Below, one piece after another: positions 33,807 through 46,100 of a DNA stretch of 64,000 bases. Position 1 is the stretch's first letter, and each line of letters opens with the position of its first letter. The notes under the pieces were generated by a model. The model saw only the letters and a list, made by a program, of their open reading frames with translations. It was not told where the DNA came from and did not search any database. The stretch is from Rhizoclosmatium globosum. Lineage: Eukaryota; Chytridiomycota; Chytridiomycetes; Chytridiales; Chytriomycetaceae. Where the stretch lies: the NCBI GenBank assembly GCA_002104985.1, contig MCGO01000003.1, positions 496,001-560,000 of the forward strand. The letters are read 5' to 3'. Position numbers and translations under genes: made by a program.

Positions 33807-35500
33807 ATGTTGTTCCACTCCTCAATGCGTGCTGTCACCTGCGTAAAGTCAGCCTGCATTGCAAGCAGATCCATCCGAGCTTATGTAACTATTGGAACTA
33901 CTGCCAAAGTTACTTCCAGTGAATCAGCTGGGAAAAAGCTTTCATTCGTTGCACCTGCTCTTGGATCTATCCGCGCTTACGATGAAGCCCTCAAGATGCT
34001 CGAGCACGAACAAGCGAAGTTAAATGCTGATATTAGTGCATTGTCCTCGTCTACAAAACTGGAAGACTTGACCTTATTGAAGGCCAAGAAGGTTGAGTTA
34101 GGATACACATCCCTTGAGAACCACTGGAAATTCAATGCCGGAGCTGTTGATTTCAGTGCTTTAAAAGAATCTGCGGAGACCTTTGAAGTGATGAAGGCAA
34201 AACGGTTCAAAACGGTGGTGTTGCCAAAGTTGGTGAAGTTGGCAGAGTCTCACCAGATTTATGTCGATGCTTTCCCTGGAAAGTCAGCTGAAGTTCTCAG
34301 ACCTAAAGTCAATGTGGAGGTTAACTTTCAGAACACGGCATGGGAAGCTTGTTACGGTCAACCAATTCCTCCAAACTGGGTATTTTGCGAGAATCTCTTA
34401 AAACGAATGTTAATAACATGTTTTAGGCACTGTATTCTCCAAAAGTGACAATCAACACCCATAGCGATAAACCTGGAAGATACACTCTTGTTCTGATGGA
34501 CTTGGATCGACCATCACTCTCGTCAAACTCAATCCAGGAATGGTGTCATTGGCTCGTTACAGACATTCCTGTGACAAATCGCCTTACTATTGAAGCTGGA
34601 TCATCTCCTTTCCTCGGAACTTCGGCGGTTGATACAACTGGACTCACTGGGGCGTCATTCCACCCAACCAAACCATCTGGGGAGCCTGTAATCCCAGGAA
34701 ATGTTGTATTGCCATATGTTCCTCCACATCCAGCCAACAGCAATCCTCGCAAGACGCACCGTTACTTGTTGACTGTTTTCGAGCAACAAGGTGATGCACC
34801 TCTTAATGTTCAGTTGGAGTCCATTCGTGATGAAGCCTTGAATTTCAGACGCGGAGAACTGGACAAGAAGGTCTGGGAGAAGGATATTATTGGTGAGAAA
34901 GAAGAGGCGATGAAGTTTATCGAGCGAGGTGGATTTTCCACTTGGGGTTTGGGTGTCAAGCACAATTTGACTGTTGCTGGTTATGCCTTTTTCACTGCGG
35001 GATGGAACTTGCATACTCCTGATATTTTCTCTCGTTTGGGCATCCACGAACCAGTCTATGGCGAGTTCCCAAAGAATCCGCTCGACACTGTTCACAAAAT
35101 CACTCAAGCGACTCACACTGCTGCTTCTACTATCGGAGATAAGCTCTTGACTTCGCTGTCTCTTCAAGAAATTCAACGAATCAACTCCGGTATTAAACCG
35201 GTTGTACCACGATTTAAACTTCCAACTCGATCATCACTCAAGGCCGAAGAGTTGAAAGCTAAGACTGTGGCTGCTCCTACTAAGGTTGATGCTAAGTCGA
35301 GCGGAAAGGGTGCCAAGGCAGGCAAGAAGGTTGCCTCGAAGGTCGTTATTGTTGCTCCTCGTGTAAAGAAAATGCCCAGATTGACTACTGTCGGAAGTGT
35401 TGCAGTTGTTCGATCGAAAGAGGGTGATGTTGCTGGTGTCGCAACTGGTGATGTTACGAAATCTGTGTTTGAGAAGAGAGGAAGATATCACAATGTATGA
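33807..35500 (+). CDS. MRPL35: Mitochondrial large ribosomal subunit protein mL38 (yeast MRPL35, PEBP fold)
   Basis: Two exons (33807-34379 and 34427-35500) with a 47-nt intron joining QPIPPNW to ALYSPKVTINTH. The N-terminus is a typical mitochondrial presequence (MLFHSSMRAVTCVKSACIASRSIRAYV). The centre is a phosphatidylethanolamine-binding-protein fold with LVLMDLDRPS, EWCHWLVTDIP, LPYVPPHPANSN, KTHRYLLTVFEQQ, then GWNLHTPDIFSRLGIHEPVYG. This combination of presequence, helical arm and PEBP domain is that of mL38. A Lys/Ala/Val-rich basic tail of about 130 residues extends the C-terminus and may contact rRNA. A transposon is inserted with its end 33 bp before the ATG, so little native promoter remains next to the gene. 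Confidence 0.85.
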
Positions 35501-35542
35501 GGGGGGGTAAATAAATCATATTGATCATTGGAAATTATATAT

Positions 35543-38040
35543 CTATTGGCCCCATACTCTTGATGCCCTGACATGAATGTACCATTTGTCGCGCAGTCCA
35601 AACAGAGCTTGACCTTGAATAACAATACACTTGCGAAATCCTGGTGGTGTACTGGCAGGAGCAAACTCTTGTTCTTCGTCGATTTCATTATCTGAACTTT
35701 GAGTTTTGTTGACAATCTGACACCCAGTCCTCTTGATAACAGTTTCAATCTTTTCAGCAAATCGACTTTGTCCTTCCCACCACAAAGAGCCAGCCTTATA
35801 ACTACCAGCGCGATCAAAAGCAATACGCTCAAATTCTACAACAACCCCCGAAACATTTCCTTCTAAAAACGTTTCCTCCTCCAAGCCGCAACCAACAAAC
35901 TCGATCCTCTCAACGGTGGGACAGCGATCTAATACCATACGAACAGCGTCAACTGCGCAGGAGGCAGGGCACATTTCAAATCTGACAATTCGTAGCGATG
36001 TAAAGTGAGTGACAGATGGATCTGGACCGTTTTTAACCGTGCGATGCTTGGACCACCATCCTGTCGGAGTTCCCAGATATTCAGGAGGGGTATTTGTTTG
36101 TGAATGTAACGACGGTATGGTTGAGCTTGAAGTCCTGTCAGCACTTCCTCGTCGTATGCTCTCGACATCCCACCCACCACAGCGCACTTCGCTTCCTCGA
36201 AGAACAAGACCAAGCAAGCCTGGGAAAGCTTGTGCAACCAATCCTATACCTGTTTCATCCAGTTCACAAGCATGAAGTATGAGTATTTGAAGATGAGGAA
36301 CAGGATGAAGGCGGAACCACCATGCAAGACTGATTCGACTGAGTGTAAGATTTTGGATAGCTGGATGAAGAGACAGTGTGTGGGTGAGAAGATACAAGTG
36401 CCATGGTGTATATGATGACATAAGACCCCAGAACGGAGTTGGTTTTGTATTTGAATGTATGGTAGATGGTTGTGTCAGGTTCGCCGTGGCAGCTTTTCCA
36501 GTGATTGTGGTATCAACGTTTGGATCAATTTCATAACGATCCAAATCCCATCCAGTACCAGCAAGGCCGCAACAACGCAAGGGTTCGTTTTGGCCTGGAG
36601 TAATATGTGCACTTGCGGAAAACTTCAATCGTCGAATAAGTTGCGCAGGAACACGAGGGGCTTCAGGGGGTTGTTGAGGATGTAATGGATGAGATTTTGG
36701 GAGAAAAAAGCACAACATCGACAGGGGGAGACTGTGAATGAATATAGCCATTGAACGGGAAAACAAATCAACAAGGTCCATCGCGAAGTATAAAGAAAGG
36801 GCACCTTTAAAAGCATTTAAAAATTCAATATAGTGTAGCAGAACTCACCCCAAAATGGAACCAAATAGAACAAACACATAAACCAAGCAAGGACCATTGC
36901 ATACCCAAAGCCCAACAATAGTCTTGCTTCAGGGATAAGACGTGTAAAATGTTTGGCAAACAGAATCATTGTTCCAGCTCGATAGAAGATGGGACCAAGT
37001 TGTTTTCGTTTCAGCTGGTGAGAAAAATAAGGACTGAATGACGTTGATTTTTTCGCTGAGTTCACAGAATAGGTAGAGTATTTTGATGTTTTTGATTCAG
37101 AGAAATGACTGCTTGTCATGAACCAGGGGATTAGAAGGAAAGGTATGTCATGTGTGAACGACCTCAAATCCTCTAAATCATTGATATGGTGAGAACGAGA
37201 CGACAGCACTGCAGTCGCTACTAGTGAGGTGTGTACAGATGTCAATAGGAGTGCCGTCAGTGAAGATGACGGGAGGAATTCGAAAATCTAGTTGATGGAA
37301 GAGTTGTTTGTCAGCTAGTCAACAATTACAAATCGCACTGAGGAACTAACTCGAAGAATAATTTCAGTAGGTAGCTCTGAGAGGTTATGGTGCAAAATGT
37401 GCTGAAGAAGTGGTTGAGGCATAGTCGTACAGTTCTTTGAACTTGACAATGTTGAATTCGATGCTGGCAACAAAAACGAGCTGCAGTTTCTATGAAATGT
37501 TTGAGTGCAGGGGTTGCATTCCGAAGAGCGGAAGGTCTGAGAATTCAAGTTCTGCTTGTGGAAACCAAGCTGGCCGATCAGATTTCCATCGCGGTCGATG
37601 CAGCGCGCCAATTCGTCCTCCAGGAGTTCCAGTGGCAGATCCACAGGCGAGTCAATGCGATGCGGTGAACGTGGGAGGGGTTGAATGTTGATATCCGCAG
37701 CAGAGGTGCGGGTGGCGAGGGTCTTAACGCGACCAATTGACGAAGCGAGTGTGCCCTTTGCCCAGGCGCCAATGAGACGGTAGGCAGCGCCAACGGGAGT
37801 GGGAGTTGCCTTAGGGGCAGAGCGTGTTCGAGTTGAGTTGGCGTTGTGTTTTGGGTGGTCGTGGTTGTTGTGGCTGTGGCTGTGGGACCGGCTGGCGTGG
37901 TAACCAGAGGCACCTGCACTTGCACCAGCACTTGCACTTGCACTGCCACCTTCTAAAACAAACACGGACGAGTCCGATCCAGTCTCGCTGTCCAAGTCGT
38001 CCAAGTCGTCCAAGTCGTCCTCATCTTCGTTGTCGCTCAT
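35543..38040 (-). CDS. F-box protein with acidic N-terminus, probable LRR-like C-terminus
   Basis: Three exons: 38040 to about 37347, about 37287-36849 and about 36804-35543. The N-terminus is very acidic (MSDNEDEDDLDDLDDLD, encoded by a short triplicated tract) and is followed by low-complexity Ala/Ser/His. Splicing restores an F-box: NLSELPTEIILR-IFEFLPSSSLTALLLTS. F-box proteins use this motif to bind Skp1 in SCF ubiquitin ligases. The middle part has hydrophobic stretches (about LLLGFGYAMVLAWFMCLFYLVPFW and an adjoining segment in the next exon) that could be membrane segments. The C-terminal third contains leucine-rich repeat-like lines (LQILILHACELDETGIGLVAQAF, LRIVRFEMCPASC, VERIEFVGCGLEE). 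Its substrate cannot be predicted. It is divergent from CHS7, with 114 bp between start codons. Confidence 0.72.
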
Positions 38041-38154
38041 CTTGCTCACAAAAGCAATCCCAGAAAAGATTTTTCTTGCCCTGTTCGAGAACACCTCCCT
38101 TTCCTTCCTGTCGTTGAACAACCCACATCGCCGTTCAAACAGACACACACAAAC

Positions 38155-39439
38155 ATGTCATTGCAGAATGGATTGACTGCCATCGTCGATGGTTCTTCGC
38201 CCCCGTTTGTCTTTGGCACTTTCGACTATCTCTGTGCACAAGCGCCCCTGCCACTCTGTTCCCTGGTTGCCTCTTCCCAGTCCCCGTCTCCTACAGAACC
38301 CCTTTGTTATGCCAGGAACATTGAAATTGGGGGCGGCTCCTACCTCCTCTTTGAGCCGGCCACACTCTTTGTTCAAATCATTGCCCTTATCATGACTCTC
38401 GTTATGATTTACTACATTCGATCAAAGTACACTGCTGTCGGTAAGCATTCAACATCCATCTTTCTTTCATTGGTGGGGACTTGAGCCAATGTATGCGTGA
38501 TTGCGTCGAATCAATTTGGGTTGCTTGTGTCTTAAATGATGCCCTTTTGCATCACAGACTTTGGCCCTCTCTCCCCTCTGTCTTATGGCAACCGTTACTA
38601 ACATATCTTGAATGTATAGGGAGAAAGGAGATTGTTATGTTCTTTTATATGTACGCTGCCACCATCATTGTTGATTTCTTGCTTATTGGAACTATCATCC
38701 CACCGGCATCCATTGTATACAAAGTATGTCTTCCGCAATATTTACTATGTTGTGTGCATCTGATCTGATTTCCTTTCCCAGTACTTCACTGCCCTTCATG
38801 CTGGTCTTTTTGTCTCAACGTTCTGGTGTCTGATGTACAACGGAATTGTAGGTTTCCAATGGACCGAAGATGGAACGCCTCAATCTCTTTGGGTACGTTG
38901 TATGTGACTGACGAGAATGTTCTGAAAAGTTCCACGTTCCTCTTTAGACTTTGCGTCTCTCCACTTTGGCTGTACTCTTGATTACCTTCACAGTCAGTAT
39001 TCTCACTTTCTTCAACCTTGGCGGTCTCTCTTCTGCAGCTCCAATGGGTCTTTTCATCATGTACCTTATCCTGCCTGCTATTTTCCTTATCACATATCTG
39101 GTGCTTCAAATCACTCTCGTCTTGACCACCTTGGATGACCGTTGGCCCCTTGGCGACCTCCTCTTTAGTTTCTTTTTCTTCCTCATTGGAATTGTGCTGG
39201 AGTTTGTGATTGGCCCTCAACTCTGTGAACTTGCTACTCACTATGTCGATGGAATGTTCTTTGGCCATATTGGAACCTTATTGGGGATTATGCTTGTCTA
39301 CAAATTTTGGGATAGCATCACAAAAGAGGACTTGGAATTTGCTGTCAGCGGGAAGGCAAACGTTTGGGAAGCGAGGAATCCATTGTTGGAGGACGACTTA
39401 CCAGCAACCTTTGGTGGGCCAAAGAATGAAGCTTGGTGA
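38155..39439 (+). CDS. CHS7: Chitin synthase export chaperone Chs7
   Basis: A multi-pass ER membrane protein that allows chitin synthase to leave the ER. Four exons with introns at about 38442-38620, 38725-38781 and 38893-38947. Family signatures are FGTFDYLCAQAPLPLCSL, CYARNIEIGG, YYIRSKYTAVGRKEIVMFFYMY, GIVGFQWTEDGTPQSLW and IGIVLEFVIGPQLCELATHYVDG. Seven hydrophobic segments are visible and length (about 320 residues) is normal. It is a fungus-specific family, so this gene fixes the kingdom. It shares a 114-bp divergent spacer with the F-box gene. Confidence 0.93.
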
Positions 39440-39517
39440 TTCCTTTTGTACTTTATATTTTCGGTCAGTTTCAAATGTGCACAAATAGTAACAGCATCTC
39501 TTATTCATTTATTTATT

Positions 39518-41062
39518 TCATTGATTTGCGTTCATGTTTCGTGATGGGTTTGGGAAGGAGTTCTCTTTTCGAAGAGGTCGCAAACCACCGCCAGTGTTGA
39601 CTCTTTTGACAATTCCACTAGATATAACAGAAAGAACGTTGAACGGGCTGAGTTTGATTCTTCCGGCCGGAGTTATACCCACAACGTGACGGCTGTACTT
39701 GGTGTGATGTCCATTAATCACCCTTTCAAGCTCAATCAAAGCCTCTGCCGCTTCTTCATCGTCGCCAATTTGGACAAATTCAATGCCAATTTGATGCCCC
39801 GCATATCCCCTCCGTGCCAATTTTTCCACATAATTTGCAATAGTCCGACAAAGCAGCGTTTCATCATTGATGTCTCCGTCAGTGAAAACAACCAAATTTA
39901 GTGGCTGTATCGTTGAATCATATCTCAGAACTGCCGAATATGCATCAAGCAGGTCCCTCACCCGTCTACCGGTGTGTGTGCCTCCTAAAGAACGAAAATT
40001 ATTGAGTGAAATTGATGATAACTTAAATATTGTACCTTGAGGCTCCCCAACGTGCTCAAAAGCAGATTTCACCCAGTCAGAATCCTTGATGCCCGACAAG
40101 ATTGACGGGTCATTTAGAAAAAGAAGGTCAACTCCGTAAGGATCTTGGATTGAAATTTGAGGTATGATTTCGGAAAGCAAATTCCTAAGTGTGACCCAAC
40201 GTGTGGGATCATCTGTAAACTGATTCATAGAAACTGAATCATCCACCAAAAATAGCGTCCGAACGGAAGAGAACGGCGCCGACGGATCAAATTGTTGCTG
40301 TTGTAATTGTTTCTGAATGTTCGATTGACACCAGTGATCACCATAGAGTTCTATCGTTTGCAATGAGGTTGGGTGTTGATTTGTATGAGTTTTTACAAGC
40401 GATGAAGCAAACATGGCCACAAGTTTGTTTTGCTGGATAAGCTCAGAAATCAGTTCAAGTCGAAACAGACGAACGACTTCCAAGTATTGGTCAGCATTGA
40501 TTTCTGTGGCGTGAAGGTAACCGGACTTGTTGTGGCTGCTTCCGAGTACCTGATAATTGGCCCCTTCGAGTTGATCCATGAGAAAATTAAATAGTGCTAT
40601 GGCATCATTAGATTGTTGGTACTTCATTCTTGAGCGTTGACGATCTCGTTCATGTTTCAGAAATGTTCCCAACACTGACTTGAAGTGTTCAACATTATCG
40701 TGTTTATGAATTGCATGTCGAACAGCTTGCTGCGAGGCGACGCCGCCTTCAAACGGTGTAAACTCAACTTTTTGATCAAGAGTCGAGTTATTTGCATGAT
40801 GCTGTTGTTGCGCTACGATCTGGTTTGCTTGATATTCTTGAAACTCGGCTCTTGTTTCTTCAGTGTGTGGCTTATTGTGGTGTTTCTTCCACTCTGTGAG
40901 ACGTGAATGAGATGATTGGAACGATCAAAACGAGCGTCACCAACCTTTATATGCAACAAATGCCACTCCAGCAATAGCAATTTCAACTCCAAACCGCTCC
41001 AAGTGGCTCATATTGTGCCATTTCTTCTTGGCCTCGCCATACATGGTTTTCGCAACTTCCAT
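39518..41062 (-). CDS. von Willebrand factor A domain protein with N-terminal membrane anchor
   Basis: Three exons: 41062 to about 40946, about 40898-40036 and about 39984-39518. The N-terminus has one hydrophobic segment (FGVEIAIAGVAFVAY), then a Gln/His-rich charged linker. A vWA domain follows: VRTLFLVDDSVSM supplies the DxSxS part of a metal-ion-dependent adhesion site, with GVDLLFLND, GGTHTGRRVRDLLDAY (threonine ligand) and NLVVFTDGDIND (aspartate ligand). All MIDAS ligand positions are filled, so metal binding is plausible. Similar stand-alone vWA proteins are common in basal fungi and slime moulds, but their partners are mostly unknown. It is divergent from the giant surface protein gene, 314 bp apart. 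Confidence 0.72.
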
Positions 41063-41376
41063 CTTGTGTTCTAAAAACAGAATTTCACCCTTCCCTTTCT
41101 CCTTCATCTATAAATTAAGCCTTAAGAAAATGTTCGAGAATGATTTGAATGGCCAAGGTGAGGTCTTGACTGCGTTAAAGTTGAAAAACCACGCATTCCA
41201 TCAACAATAAAAGTTAAATGACTAGAACACAAGCCATATATGTTATAGCCTTATTTTAGTAATTTCCACAGGACGAGATTCTCGTTAATTGGGAATCGCA
41301 CATCAAACAAGGGATTTTCACAAACAAAGGCTAGACCGCGACGAAGAATCTCATTTGAAAGCCGTTCATAGCCAAT
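41063..41376. promoter_or_regulatory. Divergent promoter region upstream of the giant surface-protein gene
   Basis: This 314-bp spacer contains a TATA-like TATAAATTA at about 41108-41116 and an AT-rich ATATATGTTATAG at about 41235-41247, the latter about 130 bp upstream of the plus-strand ATG. An antisense ORF (41529-41251) overlapping the gene start is not supported by any domain. Confidence 0.4.
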
Positions 41377-43154
41377 ATGCTTCACTTCATACTTCTTGCG
41401 GCGTTTGGCTTTGTCGCCTGTTTCGCAGAGTTGCCCAGAAAGTGCCAACACAGCGATTTCTCGTGTCAGATCTTGAGCGACCCTTGGGTCAATACATTCT
41501 TGAACGTTCCAAGAGGATACGATTTGCACCAGCCAGGTAGCTGTGATGTTTTAAAACTTTGAAGCTTAACTATTTGTTATTCCAAAAGGGTATTATGATG
41601 CTATAGCCTCAACTGAAATGACTATCAAAGTCAACATTAAAATGTACCCAGATCCACGTTACCCACCCAACCAAAAAGTTTATGTCAATGTCACGAACTC
41701 TATCAGGTTCATCTGCCCTGGCAACACTTACATTGACCCATGGACAAAGGCCAAAGGCGCGACTGATGTTACTATTACTCTTATTGATGGCCAGGATTGT
41801 GCTAAGACTCATCAACAAATTCCGGCTCAACAACTTATTTGTGTCAGTGGACCGGATTGCACCAACAGCCCAGGGAAGTATTGCCATTTAAGAATTGAAG
41901 GGGCTTGTGATCCAGTTCCCAATATTTCCGTACCAGAGATCAAGTACATGGGAACATGTGCAACAGGCGGGGTTTGTTTTAGTGGGGACAAAAACTGTCA
42001 ACCTGGTCAAACAACTACAACAAGCACAACTTCAAGAACAAGCACCACAACAACTAAAACTACCACCACAAGTACCTCTACAACAAAAACTACAACTTCA
42101 ACGTCAACTACATCTACAACCAAAACTACTTCCTCTAGCACATCAACTACTAAATCCACAACTACAACATCATCCAGCACGTCTACTACAAGTACTAAAA
42201 CATCAACTTCAAGCACAACATCTTCAAAAACAACGACTACAAGCACATCAAGCACATCAAGCACCTCCACATCCAGGACTACAACTTCCTCATCAACAAC
42301 TTCAACAATTAAGACCACCAGTTCAACTTCATCCACTTCAAAGACATCATCAACCACAACATCCAACACTTCAACCACAAAAACTAGCACTACTTCTTCC
42401 ACGTCCTCATCCACAAAACTCAGTACAACAACTTCAACCAGTTCAACAAGCAAGACATCTACAACTTCAGCAACAACTTCAACCACAAAAACAACAGTCA
42501 CATCTTCGTCTACAAGCACAAGCACAACTTCTACTAAAACAACCTCCACAAGCAAAACAACATCCACAACTTCTTCAACCTCAACTACTTCAATTGCAAA
42601 AACCACAACAACATCCTCAACATCAAGCACAAAAACTACTTTGACAACAACAACCTCATCAACTTCAACAACAAAAACAACTCCGACCACCTCAAGCTCA
42701 ACAACATCAACAACATCAACTAAAAACAAACCAACTACCAGCACAACAACAACCAGTTCCTCCTCAACAAAAACTAGTCTTACAACCACATCTACAACAT
42801 CAAAAACCTCCACAAGCACAACCACAAAATCCACGTCTACAACACCAAATACAACCACAACATCCAGCACCACACAATCCACTAAGACTAGTTCAACATC
42901 TACCACAAGTGCAACAAAGTCTAGCACTACCTCATCCACAAGCCGCACATCAAGCACTAGCACCACAAGCTCTTCAAGTACAACCAAAACTAGTTCAACA
43001 TCAAGCACAAGAACAACATCAACATCTACAACCACAATCTCAACTGTCAACGGCCAATATTGTTCTCGCACTCAGAATATCTGTAACATTCAAAGTGATC
43101 CTTGGGTCCAGCCTTTTACTCACAATGTGCAAAGCTTTGAGTTTGATCAGACTG
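41377..43154 (+). other. Founding module of the giant protein (signal peptide, domain copy 1, first TTS linker)
   Basis: Exons 41377-41536 and 41589-43154. Domain copy 1 is the most diverged: CQHSDFSC...SDPWVNTF, then TEMTIKVNIKMYPD, FICPGNTY, LICVSGPDC and YMGTCATGGVCF. A Thr/Ser linker of about 330 residues follows (42010-43045). Copy 2 starts at the end (YCSRTQNICNIQSDPWVQ). The unusual insert PWTKAKGATDV is not found in later copies. Confidence 0.7.
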
Positions 43155-46100
43155 GTGAGAAGTGCATTGTGTCTACATGGTTGTTCCACTGTTAACCTCC
43201 TACGCTTTAGGTGAATCCTACATGTTACAGTCCAGTGATATGTCTGTCAAAGTCAATATTACCAGTGCCTGGGACCCCAACAGGTATAAGCAAGTATTTG
43301 TTGTTGATAAAGTTGTGTATACATGTGGAACACAAGTCACAACCTTTACACACGACTCTTTGAAAGGGTCTCAGAGTAAATATGCTGATACTCGCTTGTA
43401 CTGCAACTCTGGCTCTTGTAATGGATCTTCAGGTATGGGCAGGACAGCGTTGGGAGTATCAGTTGATAACATCATCTAACGTTGTTTCTCTGCAGGCAAT
43501 GTTTGTTATTTAGTGGTTATTCCAGTATGTGAAGACCCAGTAGATCATGTTCAAGTCCAAGCTATTCAATACATGGGAACCACAGCAACAGGTGGAGTTT
43601 GCTACAAAGATGACCCAACCTGCCCAAGTTCTTCTGCATCCTCTAAGCCAGCCACAACAACAACCAGCTCAACAAGCCGTACATCCACCTCATCCTCAAC
43701 AACTAAAACAACTACTTCATCTACAACAAAAACTAGTCTTACAACCACATCTACAACATCAAAAACCTCCACAAGCACAACGACAAAATCCACGTCTACA
43801 ACACCAAATACAACCACAACATCCAGCACCACACAATCCACTAAGACTAGTTCAACATCTACCACAAGTGCAACAAAGTCTAGCACTACCTCATCCACAA
43901 GCCGCACATCAAGCACTAGCACCACAAGCTCTTCAAGTACAACCAAAACTAGTTCAACATCAAGCACAAGAACAACATCAACATCTACAACCACAATCTC
44001 AACTGTCAACGGCCAATATTGTTCTCGCACTCAGAATATCTGTAACATTCAAGTGATCCTTGGGTCCAGCCTTTTACTCACAATGTGCAAAGCTTTGAGT
44101 TTGATCAGACTGGTGAGAAGTGCATTGTGTCTACATGGTTGTTCCACTGTTAACCTCCTACGCTTTAGGTGAATCCTACATGTTACAGTCCAGTGATATG
44201 TCTGTCAAAGTCAATATTACCAGTGCCTGGGACCCCAACAGGTATAAGCAAGTATTTGTTGTTGATAAAGTTGTGTATACATGTGGAACACAAGTCACAA
44301 CCTTTACACACGACTCTTTGAAAGGGTCTCAGAGTAAATATGCTGATACTCGCTTGTACTGCAACTCTGGCTCTTGTAATGGATCTTCAGGTATGGGCAG
44401 GACAGCGTTGGGAGTATCAGTTGATAACATCATCTAACGTTGTTTCTCTGCAGGCAATGTTTGTTATTTAGTGGTTATTCCAGTATGTGAAGACCCAGTA
44501 GATCATGTTCAAGTCCAAGCTATTCAATACATGGGAACCACAGCAACAGGTGGAGTTTGCTACAAAGATGACCCAACCTGCCCAAGTTCTTCTGCATCCT
44601 CTAAGCCAGCCACAACAACAACCAGCTCAACAAGCCGTACATCCACCTCATCCTCAACAACTAAAACAACTACTTCATCTACAACAAAAACTAGTCTTAC
44701 AACCACATCTACAACATCAAAAACCTCCACAAGCACAACGACAAAATCCACGTCTACAACACCAAATACAACCACAACATCCAGCACCACACAATCCACT
44801 AAGACTAGTTCAACATCTACCACAAGTGCAACAAAGTCTAGCACTACCTCATCCACAAGCCGCACATCAAGCACTAGCACCACAAGCTCTTCAAGTACAA
44901 CCAAAACTAGTTCAACATCAAGCACAAGAACAACATCAACATCTACAACCACAATCTCAACTGTCAACGGCCAATATTGTTCTCGCACTCAGAATATCTG
45001 TAACATTCAAAGTGATCCTTGGGTCCAGCCTTTTACTCACAATGTGCAAAGCTTTGAGTTTGATCAGACTGGTGAGAAGTGCATTGTGTCTACATGGTTG
45101 TTCCACTGTTAACCTCCTACGCTTTAGGTGAATCCTACATGTTACAGTCCAGTGATATGTCTGTCAAAGTCAATATTACCAGTGCCTGGGACCCCAACAG
45201 GTATAAGCAAGTATTTGTTGTTGATAAAGTTGTGTATACATGTGGAACACAAGTCACAACCTTTACACACGACTCTTTGAAAGGGTCTCAGAGTAAATAT
45301 GCTGATACTCGCTTGTACTGCAACTCTGGCTCTTGTAATGGATCTTCAGGTATGGGCAGGACAGCGTTGGGAGTATCAGTTGATAACATCATCTAACGTT
45401 GTTTCTCTGCAGGCAATGTTTGTTATTTAGTGGTTATTCCAGTATGTGAAGACCCAGTAGATCATGTTCAAGTCCAAGCTATTCAATACATGGGAACCAC
45501 AGCAACAGGTGGAGTTTGCTACAAAGATGACCCAACCTGCCCAAGTTCTTCTGCATCCTCTAAGCCAGCCACAACAACAACCAGCTCAACAAGCCGTACA
45601 TCCACCTCATCCTCAACAACTAAAACAACTACTTCATCTACAACAAAAACTAGTCTTACAACCACATCTACAACATCAAAAACCTCCACAAGCACAACCA
45701 CAAAATCCACGTCTACAGCACCATCATCGACAAGCCGTACATCAAAAACGAGCATTGTAAGCTATTCTTCAACATCCAAGCACGCCACCAGTGCTTCCAC
45801 TTCCAAACCTGTCACATCAACATCCAAACATGCCACCAGTGCTTCCAGTTCCAAACATCTCTCTTCAACATCCAAGCACGCCACCAGTGCTTCCACTTCC
45901 AAGCCAGTGTCATCTACATCCAAGCAAGCCACCAGTGCTTCCACTTCCAAGCCAGTGTCATCAACATCCAAGCATGCCACCAGTGCTGCTTCTTCCAAGC
46001 CTGTCACATCAACATCCAAACATGCCACCAGTGCTTCCAGTTCCAAACATCTCTCTTCAACATCCAAGCACGCCACCAGTGCTTCCACTTCTAAGCCAGT

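Noticed and set aside
41251..41529. Minus-strand 92-codon ORF overlapping the giant gene's first exon
   Set aside because: The plus-strand frame there gives a signal peptide and a domain that recurs downstream; the antisense frame has no recognisable feature.
42007..44988. Minus-strand valine-rich open frames opposite the TTS linkers
   Set aside because: Antisense translation of ACA/TCA-type codons; no conserved domain and no start context.
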